Below, piece after piece: positions 24,556-32,756 of a stretch of 39,025 nucleotides of DNA. A program made the translations under genes and the position numbers. Position 1 is the stretch's first letter, and every line of letters begins with the position of its first letter. This stretch comes from Frankiaceae bacterium (lineage in GTDB: Bacteria > Actinomycetota > Actinomycetes > JADGOV01): the NCBI GenBank assembly GCA_017882785.1, contig JADGOV010000017.1:1-39025 (forward strand). The letters are read 5' to 3'. The notes beneath the pieces were generated by a model that was not told the origin of the DNA, searched no databases, and worked only from the letters and a program-made list of their open reading frames with translations.

Positions 24556-25494
24556 ATGTCGCCTCGGCCGGCCAGCCGCCTCACACGGGGGGCGGGACTC
24601 GGCCGACTTCGGCGTGCCCAGCGTGCACGTCGCGAGCTGTTGACGGCCCGGCTACTCGGTCTGTCGACGGCCCTCGCGCACTCCGCACTGGGCACGCGGG
24701 TCCCCGGCGTTCGGGGCCGGCGGCTGACACCGGCATGGGCCGGCGCCGGGGGCGTCAGCTGGCAGCGTCTCGTGTCGTCGGCGACGGAGACACCGGATCG
24801 ACGTCGTCGGCTTCCCTCGGTGGTCGAGGGGTCCCTGACGGTCAACGGCCGGGGCAACGTGGCTGACCTCGACCTCGACCTCGAGGAGGAGGAGGAGGAG
24901 GAGGAGGACACCGAGCTCGCCGCGGACAGGGACCAGGACAGGGAGACTGTCAGGACGCTCCTCGCCGAAGCCCAGCAGGGCCAGGCCGAGGCCTTCGGTC
25001 AGCTCTACGACCGGTACGTCACGCTCATCTATCGCTACACCTACTACCGGGTGGGGAGCGTCGCACTCGCCGAGGACCTCACGAGTGAGACGTTCCTGCG
25101 GGCGCTGCGGCGGATCTCATCCTTCACCTGGCAGGGGCGGGACTTCGGGGCCTGGCTGATCACGATCGCCCGCAATCTCGTGGCCGACCACTACAAGTCA
25201 GCGCGCTTCCGACTCGAACTGCCCACCGCCGACATGCTGCAGGCCGACGCCGAGGAGCTCGCGGCCGGACCGGAGGGACAGGTGATCGGGGGCCTGACGA
25301 ACGCCGCGCTCCTCGACGCTGTCCGCGAACTTGGGTCCGAGCAGCAGGAGTGCATCGTCCTGCGCTTCTTCGAGGGTCTCTCGTTGACCGAGACCGCGCT
25401 CGCCATGGACAAGAGCGCCGGCGCGGTGAAGGCCCTGCAGTACCGAGCCGTACGCTCCCTCGCACGGCTATTGCCAGCGGACTTCCACCGGTGA
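24556..25494 (+). CDS. BldN/AdsA-type ECF RNA polymerase sigma factor with long N-terminal extension
   Basis: Alternative sigma factor related to Streptomyces BldN, which directs aerial-mycelium genes. The start ATG has GGAG 5 bases upstream, giving 312 residues. Region 2 is at about 146-213 (AFGQLYDRYVTLIYRYTYYR, AEDLTSETFLRALRRISSF, then TWQGRDFGAWLITIARNLVA) and region 4 at about 250-305 (QQECIVLRFFEGLSLTETAL, then KALQYRAVRSLARLLP). These are close to BldN as I remember it. The first 125 residues are basic and then acidic, ending in LDLDLE and a run of eight Glu (110-117) encoded by consecutive GAG codons. Streptomyces BldN also has an N-terminal prosequence of about 86 residues that is removed by proteolysis, so this extension may be an equivalent. 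The anti-sigma factor gene follows. Confidence 0.92.
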   Translation: MSPRPASRLTRGAGLGRLRRAQRARRELLTARLLGLSTALAHSALGTRVPGVRGRRLTPAWAGAGGVSWQRLVSSATETPDRRRRLPSVVEGSLTVNGRGNVADLDLDLEEEEEEEEDTELAADRDQDRETVRTLLAEAQQGQAEAFGQLYDRYVTLIYRYTYYRVGSVALAEDLTSETFLRALRRISSFTWQGRDFGAWLITIARNLVADHYKSARFRLELPTADMLQADAEELAAGPEGQVIGGLTNAALLDAVRELGSEQQECIVLRFFEGLSLTETALAMDKSAGAVKALQYRAVRSLARLLPADFHR

Positions 25495-25681
25495 CCCCCT
25501 CGGTGCAGCCCGAGCACCGGCCCTGGCATCGGCTTGGCCTCGGCCAAACGGTGGATTCCGGGGCGCTGCGCGTAACTCCCGCCCGGTATGCCTCGTTGTC
25601 CCGATCGGAAGGCACGTGTGGCCGGAGTAACCCTTGTCGCACACGTCAGGCAGCGCACACACCTGAAGGGAGGCGGCGCCG
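25495..25681 (+). other. Interval between sigma and anti-sigma genes
   Basis: 187 bp on the plus strand with no supported gene. A strong GGGAGG ribosome binding site stands just before the anti-sigma GTG. No clear terminator hairpin is seen, so read-through from the sigma gene is possible. Confidence 0.3.
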
Positions 25682-27166
25682 GTGATCCAGTCCCCGCACA
25701 CCCGTCGGCGCGCCGAAGCCTTCGCGCGTGCGCTGGACGGCGGGGCCGAGCCCGACGCCGCATCCCGATCGCTGGTGACCCTGGCGCGTGCTCTGCCACA
25801 ACCCCCGGTGACGATGTCCACCGCCTCCCGGGAGCGGGTGCGCCGACGCCTGCTGGCGGTCGCCGCGGTGCAGTCGCCCGGAAATCCCCAGGGCGCACCA
25901 ACCGCGCGGTCGGAGATGGGGCAGCACCGGAAGTCTCGAGGACAGAGTCGACTGGCGTTGGTCACCGGGATGGTGACCGTCGTGCTGCTCGTGTTCGCCC
26001 TGGTGGCCATCGGCGGTAACCGCGCGCTGCCAGGCGAGCCGCTCTACCGGGTGAAGTCCCTCGCTGAGGCGGTTCAGCTGGCAGCGACCTTCGGCGACGT
26101 CGACCGAGGCAAGCGACACTTGGCCTTCGCCGCCACCCGGGTGCGCGAGGTCGACGCGCTCGTCACCCAGGACAGAGCGGGCGCGGCCGGGCCCAACGCA
26201 GTCGCGCCGCTGCCCAGACAGCCGGTGGCGGCGTCCCTCGAGGCCGACGGCCCACCCAGCGCGCTCGTCGTGGATACCCTGAGGCGGATGGCCGAGCAGA
26301 CTGTCGCCGGCACCAAGGACCTGACCGAGGCGTGGCGGTCCTCCGGCGACGAGGGGCCGCTGCGGTACCTCAACGGCTACTCCCGCCAGCAGTTCTCTGA
26401 CCTTCGCGCCATCCTGACGATGCTGCCCGTCGGTGCTAAGCCCGTGGCTGCCCGTTCGATGGCCCTGCTCGTCATTGTCAACAACCGAGCGGACTGGCTC
26501 CAGAAGGTCAGCTGCACCGTCCGCTGCCGCCACGGGTCGCGCGCCGGCGGGAGCGGGGTGACTATCGCCTCGGACCCGCTGGGGGCGATACCGTGCTTGG
26601 GGACATGCACGCTGGCGACGTCCGTCGCGGAGTTGACGATGCCGGCCGAGCCTGTCACCTCGGCGACCGAGACGATGGGGAACCAGCTCGACGCGATCCT
26701 CGAGACCATCCCACCCACGTCGGCGACGACCGCCTCACCGGACGCGGGCGCCACTCTCCCGCTGCTGCCGCCCACGACGTCCCCGCCTGCCGTGGGAGGC
26801 CCAACACCGCCGGGCGACACCAAGCCGGACCCCGGCTCATCGCCGACGACCGAGGTTCCGCTGCCGCCGGACACCTCGACGTCCGCTCCGAGCGGCAGTA
26901 CACCAGCGCCGAGCACGCTTCCCCCATCGACCTCCGCGCCGACCCCTGCGCCGACCTCCGCGCCGACTTTCATCCCTTCACCCGCGCCGTCCCCCACACC
27001 GAGCACCTCAGACCCACCCCCTGTCCGGCACAGCGACCACCGCCGCCCCCCCGATTCGGGAGCGGCAACCCCGTCCCAGAGCAAGGCCATCGCGGGGTCC
27101 GCCGCAACCTACGCCGGGCCGGCACCACAGCAGTCCCCGGTCTCGACCGTCGCGTCAGGGAGTTAG
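25682..27166 (+). CDS. RsbN-like membrane anti-sigma factor (DUF5667 domain)
   Basis: Predicted partner of the BldN-like sigma factor; in Streptomyces, RsbN next to bldN holds BldN at the membrane. The GTG start follows GGGAGG by about 7 bases, giving 494 residues. The cytoplasmic part (1-90) has the helical AFARALDGGAEPDAASRSLVTLA sigma-binding-like segment. One membrane helix spans about 91-111 (LALVTGMVTVVLLVFALVAI). The outer DUF5667 part includes ALPGEPLYRVKSLAEAVQLA and RGKRHLAFAATRVREVDALV. The last 140 residues are a Pro/Thr/Ser-rich spacer (PAPTSAPTF and similar) that looks like a cell-wall-spanning stalk. Confidence 0.88.
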   Translation: MIQSPHTRRRAEAFARALDGGAEPDAASRSLVTLARALPQPPVTMSTASRERVRRRLLAVAAVQSPGNPQGAPTARSEMGQHRKSRGQSRLALVTGMVTVVLLVFALVAIGGNRALPGEPLYRVKSLAEAVQLAATFGDVDRGKRHLAFAATRVREVDALVTQDRAGAAGPNAVAPLPRQPVAASLEADGPPSALVVDTLRRMAEQTVAGTKDLTEAWRSSGDEGPLRYLNGYSRQQFSDLRAILTMLPVGAKPVAARSMALLVIVNNRADWLQKVSCTVRCRHGSRAGGSGVTIASDPLGAIPCLGTCTLATSVAELTMPAEPVTSATETMGNQLDAILETIPPTSATTASPDAGATLPLLPPTTSPPAVGGPTPPGDTKPDPGSSPTTEVPLPPDTSTSAPSGSTPAPSTLPPSTSAPTPAPTSAPTFIPSPAPSPTPSTSDPPPVRHSDHRRPPDSGAATPSQSKAIAGSAATYAGPAPQQSPVSTVASGS

Positions 27167-27204
27167 TCGCCGCTGGCGGCCTGCTTCGGCGCCCGGCCCC
27201 CGGG

Positions 27205-27440
27205 CGCTCTCGGGCAAGCCGACGAGGAGCCGGTCCCACACGCCGCGGCGTGTCCAGCGCGTGAACATTAGAAGATGGCGTCGAGGTACTCGCGCAGCCG
27301 CCGGCGCCGATCGGCCGCCCGAGCTGATCGTGGTCTCGCGGCACCAGCGGAACCCACGCTGCGTCGGGCAGGTCGGACTGGTACCAGCTTCGGTGAGATC
27401 TGCGCCTGGTCAAGACCGTGCTGAGCATTAAGCGTCCCAT
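27205..27440 (-). mobile_element. IS5-like transposase remnant
   Basis: Broken minus-strand transposase pieces in different frames: WYQSDLPDAAWVPL (compare the IS5-type start SYPSDLTDAQWALLEP), LREYLDAIF, and FTRWTRRGVWDRLL (compare FNRWAERGVWQRL). The pieces are in the right order but with deletions and frameshifts and no open frame. I saw no terminal inverted repeats. Confidence 0.6.
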
Positions 27441-27443
27441 CCC

Positions 27444-27720
27444 GGTGGCAAGCGACAGTCCGGGTTCGACCTGATCAACCAGTTCAACGCGAGGAGGGAC
27501 CTCGCGGGACGGGGCTTCGCCTGGACGCTGCCGGGAACGCCGAGGTGAGCGTGACGGGCTTGCGTGACAGGCTTGGCGTGGCGGGCCGAGGTGTGGCGGT
27601 GGTGACGCTGCCCGGCATCGGGACCCTGCGGGTGCACGACTACACCCGCCGCGTGCGGTGCATGCTGGCGAAGGCCGGGGAAGGTCCTGTTCGCCACCGT
27701 CACGCTGCAGCGTGACCAAG
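27444..27720 (+). mobile_element. TnpB (IS200/IS605/IS607-type) remnant
   Basis: Plus-strand fragments GGKRQSGFDLINQFNA (TnpB-like FDLINxFNA), then VTGLR, then LPGIGTLRVHDYTRRVRCMLAK, and after a one-base shift GKVLFATVTLQRDQ. These fit the middle of TnpB nucleases. Both ends and the RuvC catalytic residues are missing, with internal deletion and at least one frameshift, so it is inactive. Confidence 0.65.
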
Positions 27721-27806
27721 GGACGCCCGAGAAGGACGCTGCCGACACTTGTCGGCAGCCTTTAGGCTGAGGAGCCCTGACCCCCCAGGCGGTAGAGGAG
27801 TGCGGC

Positions 27807-28784
27807 ATGGAGCGGCTGCGACGCCACCGGCGAGGCGCCGACAGCGCCATCCGGGCTGGTGCGGCCGCCGCGGCGGCGGCCGAGGTGGAGGCGGCAGGGA
27901 GCCCGCCCGCCGCTGCCGATGCGCGCAGTGCGGCGTTCTTCGACGTGGACAACACCATGATGATGGGCGCGTCGATCTACCACTTCGCCAGGGGGATGGC
28001 GGCGCGGAAGTACTTCACGACCCGGGACCTGGCCAGGTTCGCCTGGCAGCAGATCGCCTTTCGCCTCAGCGGGGAGAGGCCCGAGGACATGGCGCAGACC
28101 AAGGAGGCGGCGCTCAGCTTCGTCGCCGGCATGGAGGTCAGTGAGATCGTCCGGCTCGGTGAGGAAATCTACGACGAGTTGATGGCGGAACGAATCTGGC
28201 CCGGTACACGGGCCCTAGCCCAGCAGCACCTCGACGCCGGCCAACGCGTGTGGCTCGTCACGGCGACGCCCGTCGAACTGGCACAGGTGATCGCCAACCG
28301 GCTCGGACTCACCGGTGCGCTCGGTACCGTCGCTGAGAGTGAGGATGGTGCCTATACCGGACATCTCGTCGGGGAGCCGCTGCACGGCCCGGCGAAGGCG
28401 GAGGCCGTCAAGGCGTTGGCCGAGCGGGAAGGGCTGGACCTCGCCCGCTGCTCCGCCTACAGCGACTCGGCCAACGACCTACCGATGTTGTCCCTGGTCG
28501 GGCATGCGGTCGCCGTCAACCCGGATAGCGAGTTGCGGCGCGAGGCACGGACGCGCGGCTGGGAGATTCGCGACTTCCGCACGGGTCGCAAGGCTGCGTT
28601 GTACGCCATCCCGACCGCTGCCGGGGTCGGCGCTTTCACCGGCGGTGTGATCGCCGGCGTGGCTCTGCAGCGCCGGCACAATCGAGGCTCCCCGACACCT
28701 CCGGCACGTCGCGCCGATGGTCACGGTGCTCTGGCTGGTGCGCTGGGAGCAGCGCTGAGCGGCACCCTGAGAAGAACGCGCTGA
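27807..28784 (+). CDS. HAD-IB family phosphatase (SerB-like)
   Basis: A 325-residue HAD hydrolase. The nucleophile motif is [11 protein letters not shown] (D46, D48), motif II is in [21 protein letters not shown], and motif III/IV is [37 protein letters not shown] hydrophobic C-terminal segment, [24 protein letters not shown], suggests a membrane anchor, common in this actinobacterial subgroup. The ATG follows GAGGAG by 7 bases. M. tuberculosis has a SerB-like gene between its acyltransferase and hemA genes, as here (from memory). The substrate is unknown. IS debris lies on both sides, but the gene itself looks intact. Confidence 0.92.
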   Translation: MERLRRHRRGADSAIRAGAAAAAAAEVEAAGSPPAAADARSAAFFDVDNTMMMGASIYHFARGMAARKYFTTRDLARFAWQQIAFRLSGERPEDMAQTKEAALSFVAGMEVSEIVRLGEEIYDELMAERIWPGTRALAQQHLDAGQRVWLVTATPVELAQVIANRLGLTGALGTVAESEDGAYTGHLVGEPLHGPAKAEAVKALAEREGLDLARCSAYSDSANDLPMLSLVGHAVAVNPDSELRREARTRGWEIRDFRTGRKAALYAIPTAAGVGAFTGGVIAGVALQRRHNRGSPTPPARRADGHGALAGALGAALSGTLRRTR

Positions 28785-29360
28785 GCCGGACCGGCAGAGC
28801 ATGACCGCCGGGGGTGAAAAGAAGGGTGACGGGGTCACTTGAGGGCGTGCAGGTCCGGCTGGAGCGGGGCGCCAGGCTGAGGATGGGCGATGGGCGGAAG
28901 CTCGGGCGGCTCGGGGTGGCCCGCAGGTGACGCTGTCGGGGTTCTCTGGGACGGTCCAGCCGATGGCCTTGAGGTCGCTGAAATTCTCGCGGGCGCGGCG
29001 GGCGGGCTGTTGCGCTTGAGGTAGTAGTCACCGCCCAAGTCCTCGTAGGGCACGCCGCCTGCCACCGCCCGGCGCGGGAACCCGGACACAGGCCACCACC
29101 GTGTCCTTGTGCACGTCCAACCCGGCGCAGCGCTCCACCACCACATCCATCGAGGCCTCCTACCGATCGTCGTCGAAGACCGGACCGGAGCCTCGCGATG
29201 TGAACTCTGGGGTACGTGCTCTGGGCAACAATCCTGGGTGCTCGAAACTCCTGCGTCATATTCAGACACGGGCTCGCGGCACCAATCGGACCCGACGTCA
29301 CCGGCCGGCCACCTACTTTTCCCGTCCCCGGGGTTGCCCGCAAGGGCCCGGACGGACTAC
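28785..29360. other. Non-coding, IS-derived interval between HAD and acyltransferase genes
   Basis: 576 bp without an intact gene. It contains the IS110-type remnant at about 28985-29150. Between 29170 and 29360 I found no gene, tRNA or clear repeat. At 28800-28850 there is no convincing terminator, although two genes converge on this region. Confidence 0.4.
28985..29150 (-). mobile_element. IS110-type transposase N-terminal remnant
   Basis: On the minus strand from an ATG at 29150 the translation MDVVVERCAGLDVHKDTVVACVR is very close to the start of actinobacterial IS110 transposases, including the first catalytic Asp in LDVHKDT. It then shifts frame into VPYEDLGGDYYLKR, which resembles the tail of some transposases but which I cannot assign to a family. 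More than 300 residues are missing, so this is a dead fragment. Confidence 0.65.
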
Positions 29361-30419
29361 TCAGAAGAACACTGAGCGACGCTGCATCAGGAGCTTGTAG
29401 AGCGTCGACTGGATAGTCTCGCGCACCTGGTCGGTGAGGTTGAAAACCAGCATCGGGTCCTCGGCGGCCACCGGGCCGCCGAGATTCGCTGTCTCGATCG
29501 GCTCTGAGAATTCGATGATCCATTTCGACGGCAGCGGCACCATCCCGAGGGCCCCCAGCAACGGGAAGGTCGGCGTCACCGGCACGTACGGTAGGCCGAG
29601 CAACCGGGCCAGCCAGTTGGCATTGCCGATGATCGGATAGATTTCCTCCGCGCCGATGATGCTGCACGGAATGATCGGTTTGCCGGTGCGCAGCGCCGCC
29701 GAGACAAAGCCGCCGCGACCGAATCGCTGCAACTTGTACCGCTCGGAAAACGGCTTTCCGATGCCCTTGAAGCCTTCTGGCCAGACACCGACCAGATGGC
29801 CGCTGGCCAACAGTCGCTCGGCGTCGGCGTTGCAGGCCAGGGTGGCACCTCCCTTGCGCGCCAACGAGGAGACGATGGGCAGCCGGAAGACGAGGTCAGC
29901 GCCGAGCATCCGCAGGTGACGGTGCGCCGGATGGTAGTCCAGCAGCGCCAACTGGGTCATTACCGCGTCCAACGGAATCGTGCCGGAGTGGTTGGCGACC
30001 AAGAGGGCCGAACCAACGTCCGGCACGTGTTCCATGCCGCGGGTCTCGACCCTGAAGTAGTGCTCGTAGAGCGGCCGCGCCGGCGCGAGGAGCACGGAGG
30101 AGGTCAGCTCCGGGTCGAACCCGAAGTCATCGACCGGGTAGTCCCCGGTGAACCGACGGCGAAGAAAACCCAAAGCGCTCCCGACCGCGCTCGGCAGCGG
30201 ATCGGTCCCGGCGGTGCCCGCCCGGCCCGCCGCTCTGTCCGCACCCGGCTCGCCGGCGACCCGGCCGGTCTCCGGTTCGCTAGCCTGCTCTTCCCGCCCC
30301 GGTGCTGCCGAAACCTGCTCGGGCTCTGTGGCGGCGGTCGCGCCGGCACCGTTGTGGGCGGCGGTGGAGGGCGCGGAGCGTCCGCCGCCACCGAGTTGTA
30401 TCACCCGGGCGTCAGGCAT
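29361..30419 (-). CDS. Lysophospholipid acyltransferase family protein (PlsC-like)
   Basis: Predicted glycerolipid acyltransferase of 352 residues. The first 75 residues are a low-complexity Ala/Gly/Glu-rich stretch. The catalytic block is ALLVANHSGTIPLDAVM (the His-containing motif, with the Asp spaced as in this actinobacterial subgroup), followed by LVGVWPEGFKGIGKPFSERYKLQRFGRGGF (the acyl-acceptor EG motif) and PIIPCSIIGAEEIYP. In M. tuberculosis a similar protein follows the epimerase (Rv0502, from memory), the same order as here. The start ATG lies 3 bp after the epimerase stop, so the pair is co-transcribed. Confidence 0.9.
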   Translation of the reverse strand: MPDARVIQLGGGGRSAPSTAAHNGAGATAATEPEQVSAAPGREEQASEPETGRVAGEPGADRAAGRAGTAGTDPLPSAVGSALGFLRRRFTGDYPVDDFGFDPELTSSVLLAPARPLYEHYFRVETRGMEHVPDVGSALLVANHSGTIPLDAVMTQLALLDYHPAHRHLRMLGADLVFRLPIVSSLARKGGATLACNADAERLLASGHLVGVWPEGFKGIGKPFSERYKLQRFGRGGFVSAALRTGKPIIPCSIIGAEEIYPIIGNANWLARLLGLPYVPVTPTFPLLGALGMVPLPSKWIIEFSEPIETANLGGPVAAEDPMLVFNLTDQVRETIQSTLYKLLMQRRSVFF

Positions 30420-30422
30420 GGG

Positions 30423-31589
30423 TCATCCTCCCGCCGGAACCGGCATGGGTAGGTCGGCGTCGAGATCCTGGGCGCTTCCCGTGTCGATGTCCGACGACAT
30501 GCCGGGCAGTCGTCGGGCCGCTCGTTCCACGCGCTCCACGACGGCCGGTGGAATGACGGGCGCGATCCGGGCGGAGACGAAGTCATCGTAGGCCTCGACT
30601 GTGGTGTAAGCCGGCTGGTAGCCGAAGACATTGTGCAACTGGCCGTAGTCGACGGCCCGCCCATGGAGCAGGAAGCGCATCTGTTCCGGGGAGAAGTCAA
30701 CCAGCCCGGCCCGGCGGAGCACCTGACCGACGACGGTCACGGCAGGCGTCAGCACCGGCAGCGACAACCGGCCGGCCCGCCGGATGGCCTGCGAAAGCAG
30801 CAGGACACCGTCGCCGCCGACGTTGAACGTGCCGGGGTGCTCCTCCAGCGTCGCCCGGCGCAACACCTCCAGCCCATCGGTCTCGTGGCAGAACTGCAGC
30901 CGCGGGTCGAACCCGAGGACAGTGGGCACGACGGGAAGGGAGAAGTAGCGGGTGAGCGGGGTGTCCACCAACGGACCGATGAAGTTGGTGAAGCGCAGGA
31001 CGGTCAGCGTGACGTCCGGCCGACGCCGCCCGAAGCCACGGACGTACCCCTCCACCTCCACGGCGTCGCGGGCGAAGCCAGCACGCGGCAACGCTCGCGG
31101 CTCCAGGTCCTCGGTGAACAGTGCCGGATCGCGTGGTGAGGAGCCGTATACCGCGGTCGTGGACTTGACCACGAGATGACGCACGGTGGGCGCCTTCTGA
31201 CAGGCGGCGAGAAGTTGCATCGTGCCGATCACGTTGATCTCTTTCATCGCCGTCCGGCCGCCGGCATCCAGCGGGGTGGCGATGACGTTCATGTGCACCA
31301 CGGTGTCCACGGCGGCGGACGCAATGACCTTCGCGATGATCGGGTTGCGGATGTCGGCTCGGACGAACTCAGTGCGGCCGAGGCCGGCCGCCAGCGCCGG
31401 CGCCGGCGGCACCATGTCGACCCCGATGATCCGGTCGATGGTCGGGTCAGCCTGCAGAATCGCTGCCAGTCGGGCGCCGAAATACCTGGCGACGCCGGTC
31501 ACCAGCACAACCCGCGGCGTCTCGTTGGGTGGCGCCTCAGATCCTGCTGTCCGGGCGGTTCTCGACTTCCTTGCCGGCGACGTCGGCAT
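30423..31589 (-). CDS. NAD-dependent epimerase/dehydratase family protein
   Basis: An extended short-chain dehydrogenase of 388 residues with the nucleotide-binding start PRVVLVTGVARYFGARLA, a GIDxVDMVPP-like second strand (IIGVDMVPPAP), VVHMNVIATPL, and a conserved VVKSTTAVYGSSPRDPALFTED. The usual catalytic YxxxK is not obvious in its standard form, so the enzymatic activity is uncertain. The frame is open to 31679, but the ATG at 31589 has GGGAG 10 bases upstream. The order bS22-epimerase-acyltransferase parallels M. tuberculosis Rv0500B-galE2-Rv0502 (from memory), though here a SAM hydrolase-like gene is inserted. Confidence 0.88.
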   Translation of the reverse strand: MPTSPARKSRTARTAGSEAPPNETPRVVLVTGVARYFGARLAAILQADPTIDRIIGVDMVPPAPALAAGLGRTEFVRADIRNPIIAKVIASAAVDTVVHMNVIATPLDAGGRTAMKEINVIGTMQLLAACQKAPTVRHLVVKSTTAVYGSSPRDPALFTEDLEPRALPRAGFARDAVEVEGYVRGFGRRRPDVTLTVLRFTNFIGPLVDTPLTRYFSLPVVPTVLGFDPRLQFCHETDGLEVLRRATLEEHPGTFNVGGDGVLLLSQAIRRAGRLSLPVLTPAVTVVGQVLRRAGLVDFSPEQMRFLLHGRAVDYGQLHNVFGYQPAYTTVEAYDDFVSARIAPVIPPAVVERVERAARRLPGMSSDIDTGSAQDLDADLPMPVPAGG

Positions 31590-31694
31590 GAAGGGCACGC
31601 TCCCTTCTCCCGGGCCCTCATCGCCGGAGCCCATCGACGCAACGCACCGGACCGGGCAGCGGTCCGAGGTGATGCGCACCTAGTCTAGGCGCAC

Positions 31695-32567
31695 TCAGTC
31701 GCCGGTCCGGTCCGAGGCCCGGGGGCGCAACGGCCGCTGGGCCATCCGGGAGATGACCACGGGGTCGCCGCGACCGACACACAGCGCAGCCGTGGCACTA
31801 CCCAGGTTGGCCGCGATCATGACAGCTCGGAAGGAATCTTCGCACAGGGCGAGCCGCCCGGGTGGGACCTCGCCGTGGGTTAGCCGGAAGGGCACAGCCT
31901 TCGTCCGACCCGAACACCGGAGTTCGACGGTGTCACCCAGCGTCATTCCGGCGGCTTCCAGGTCAGATCGGACGACGTTGAGTGAGAGATTGCCGAAGTG
32001 GTCGACGTTGACCACCTCGCCGTGCACGTGGTCGTCATCCACACTCGGCGGCCGCACTCGGATGCGGACGAGCTCGGCCGGATCAAGAACCGGGCCGAGC
32101 TCATCCAACGACCGCCCGTTGGCGACATGGGCGACCACGGGTGAGAAGACGTCCCGGCCGCGGAAGGTGCCAGTGTGCCGGGGCAGCCACAGCTCCGCGT
32201 TCGTCACCGCACGCGCGGTGCGCGCACCGCCGAGTGCCTCCCAGGCCAGGGACAGCACCCCGTTGTCCGGACCGACAAGCACCGACCCGTCGCCGGTGGA
32301 GACCGCCACACCGCGCACCGTCTCGGCTGACAGCGGATCGACCATGGCGAGGTGGACAGCCCTCGGCAGGTAGGCCACCGCGGAGGCGAAGACCGCGGCC
32401 CCCTGGTGGACGTCCTGCGGCTCGATGAGGTGGCAGATATCCAGGATGCGCAGATGGGGCGCCCGCTGGGCCATCACGCCCTTGCATACCCCGACAAAGA
32501 CGTCGTCCAACCCGTAGTCGGACAGAAACGTCACCCAGGAGTAGCCAGCCTGCGCCGTGTCGGCCAC
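31695..32567 (-). CDS. SAM hydroxide adenosyltransferase / DUF62 family protein
   Basis: Relative of the family that includes SAM-dependent fluorinase/chlorinase and SAM hydrolases that make adenosine and methionine. The 290-residue product has FLSDYGLDDVFVGVCKGVM, ILDICHLIEPQDVHQGA, VLVGPDNGVLSLAWEALGG, TFRGRDVFSPVVAHVANG and VNVDHFGNLSLNV. Oddly, the usual VDPGVGxxRRAVAV segment is here VDPLSAETVRGVAV. It is 6 bp downstream of the bS22 stop, so it is co-transcribed. A SAM hydrolase role is more likely than halogenase, since the halogenase-specific features are not evident. Confidence 0.88.
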   Translation of the reverse strand: MADTAQAGYSWVTFLSDYGLDDVFVGVCKGVMAQRAPHLRILDICHLIEPQDVHQGAAVFASAVAYLPRAVHLAMVDPLSAETVRGVAVSTGDGSVLVGPDNGVLSLAWEALGGARTARAVTNAELWLPRHTGTFRGRDVFSPVVAHVANGRSLDELGPVLDPAELVRIRVRPPSVDDDHVHGEVVNVDHFGNLSLNVVRSDLEAAGMTLGDTVELRCSGRTKAVPFRLTHGEVPPGRLALCEDSFRAVMIAANLGSATAALCVGRGDPVVISRMAQRPLRPRASDRTGD

Positions 32568-32573
32568 GGCAAG

Positions 32574-32672
32574 CTACTTCTTGTTGCGCCGCTGAACTCG
32601 GGTCTTCTTCAGCAGCTTGCGGTGCTTCTTCTTCGCCATCCGCTTCCGGCGCTTCTTGATGACCGAACCCAC
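32574..32672 (-). CDS. Ribosomal protein bS22 (AURKAIP1/COX24-like, 32 residues)
   Basis: A tiny, extremely basic protein: it starts [19 protein letters not shown] and ends TRVQRRNKK. This is the well-conserved actinobacterial bS22, first seen in mycobacterial ribosomes. The start is a GTG with AAGGG 7 bases upstream; an internal ATG at codon 12 is a possible later start. It lies directly ahead of the SAM hydroxide adenosyltransferase and epimerase genes. Confidence 0.93.
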   Translation of the reverse strand: MGSVIKKRRKRMAKKKHRKLLKKTRVQRRNKK

Positions 32673-32756
32673 AACTGACCCTTCTGCATGTGACGGAGAA
32701 ACCGGCGCCGGAAAGACCGGGCGGCATGTCGACCATACTGCCCCGGACCGGGCGAC

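Noticed and set aside
29170-29360. Possible tRNA or small RNA in the non-coding stretch before the acyltransferase
   Set aside because: I found no acceptor/T-arm pattern such as GGTTCGAATCC in the right context and no CCA-like end.
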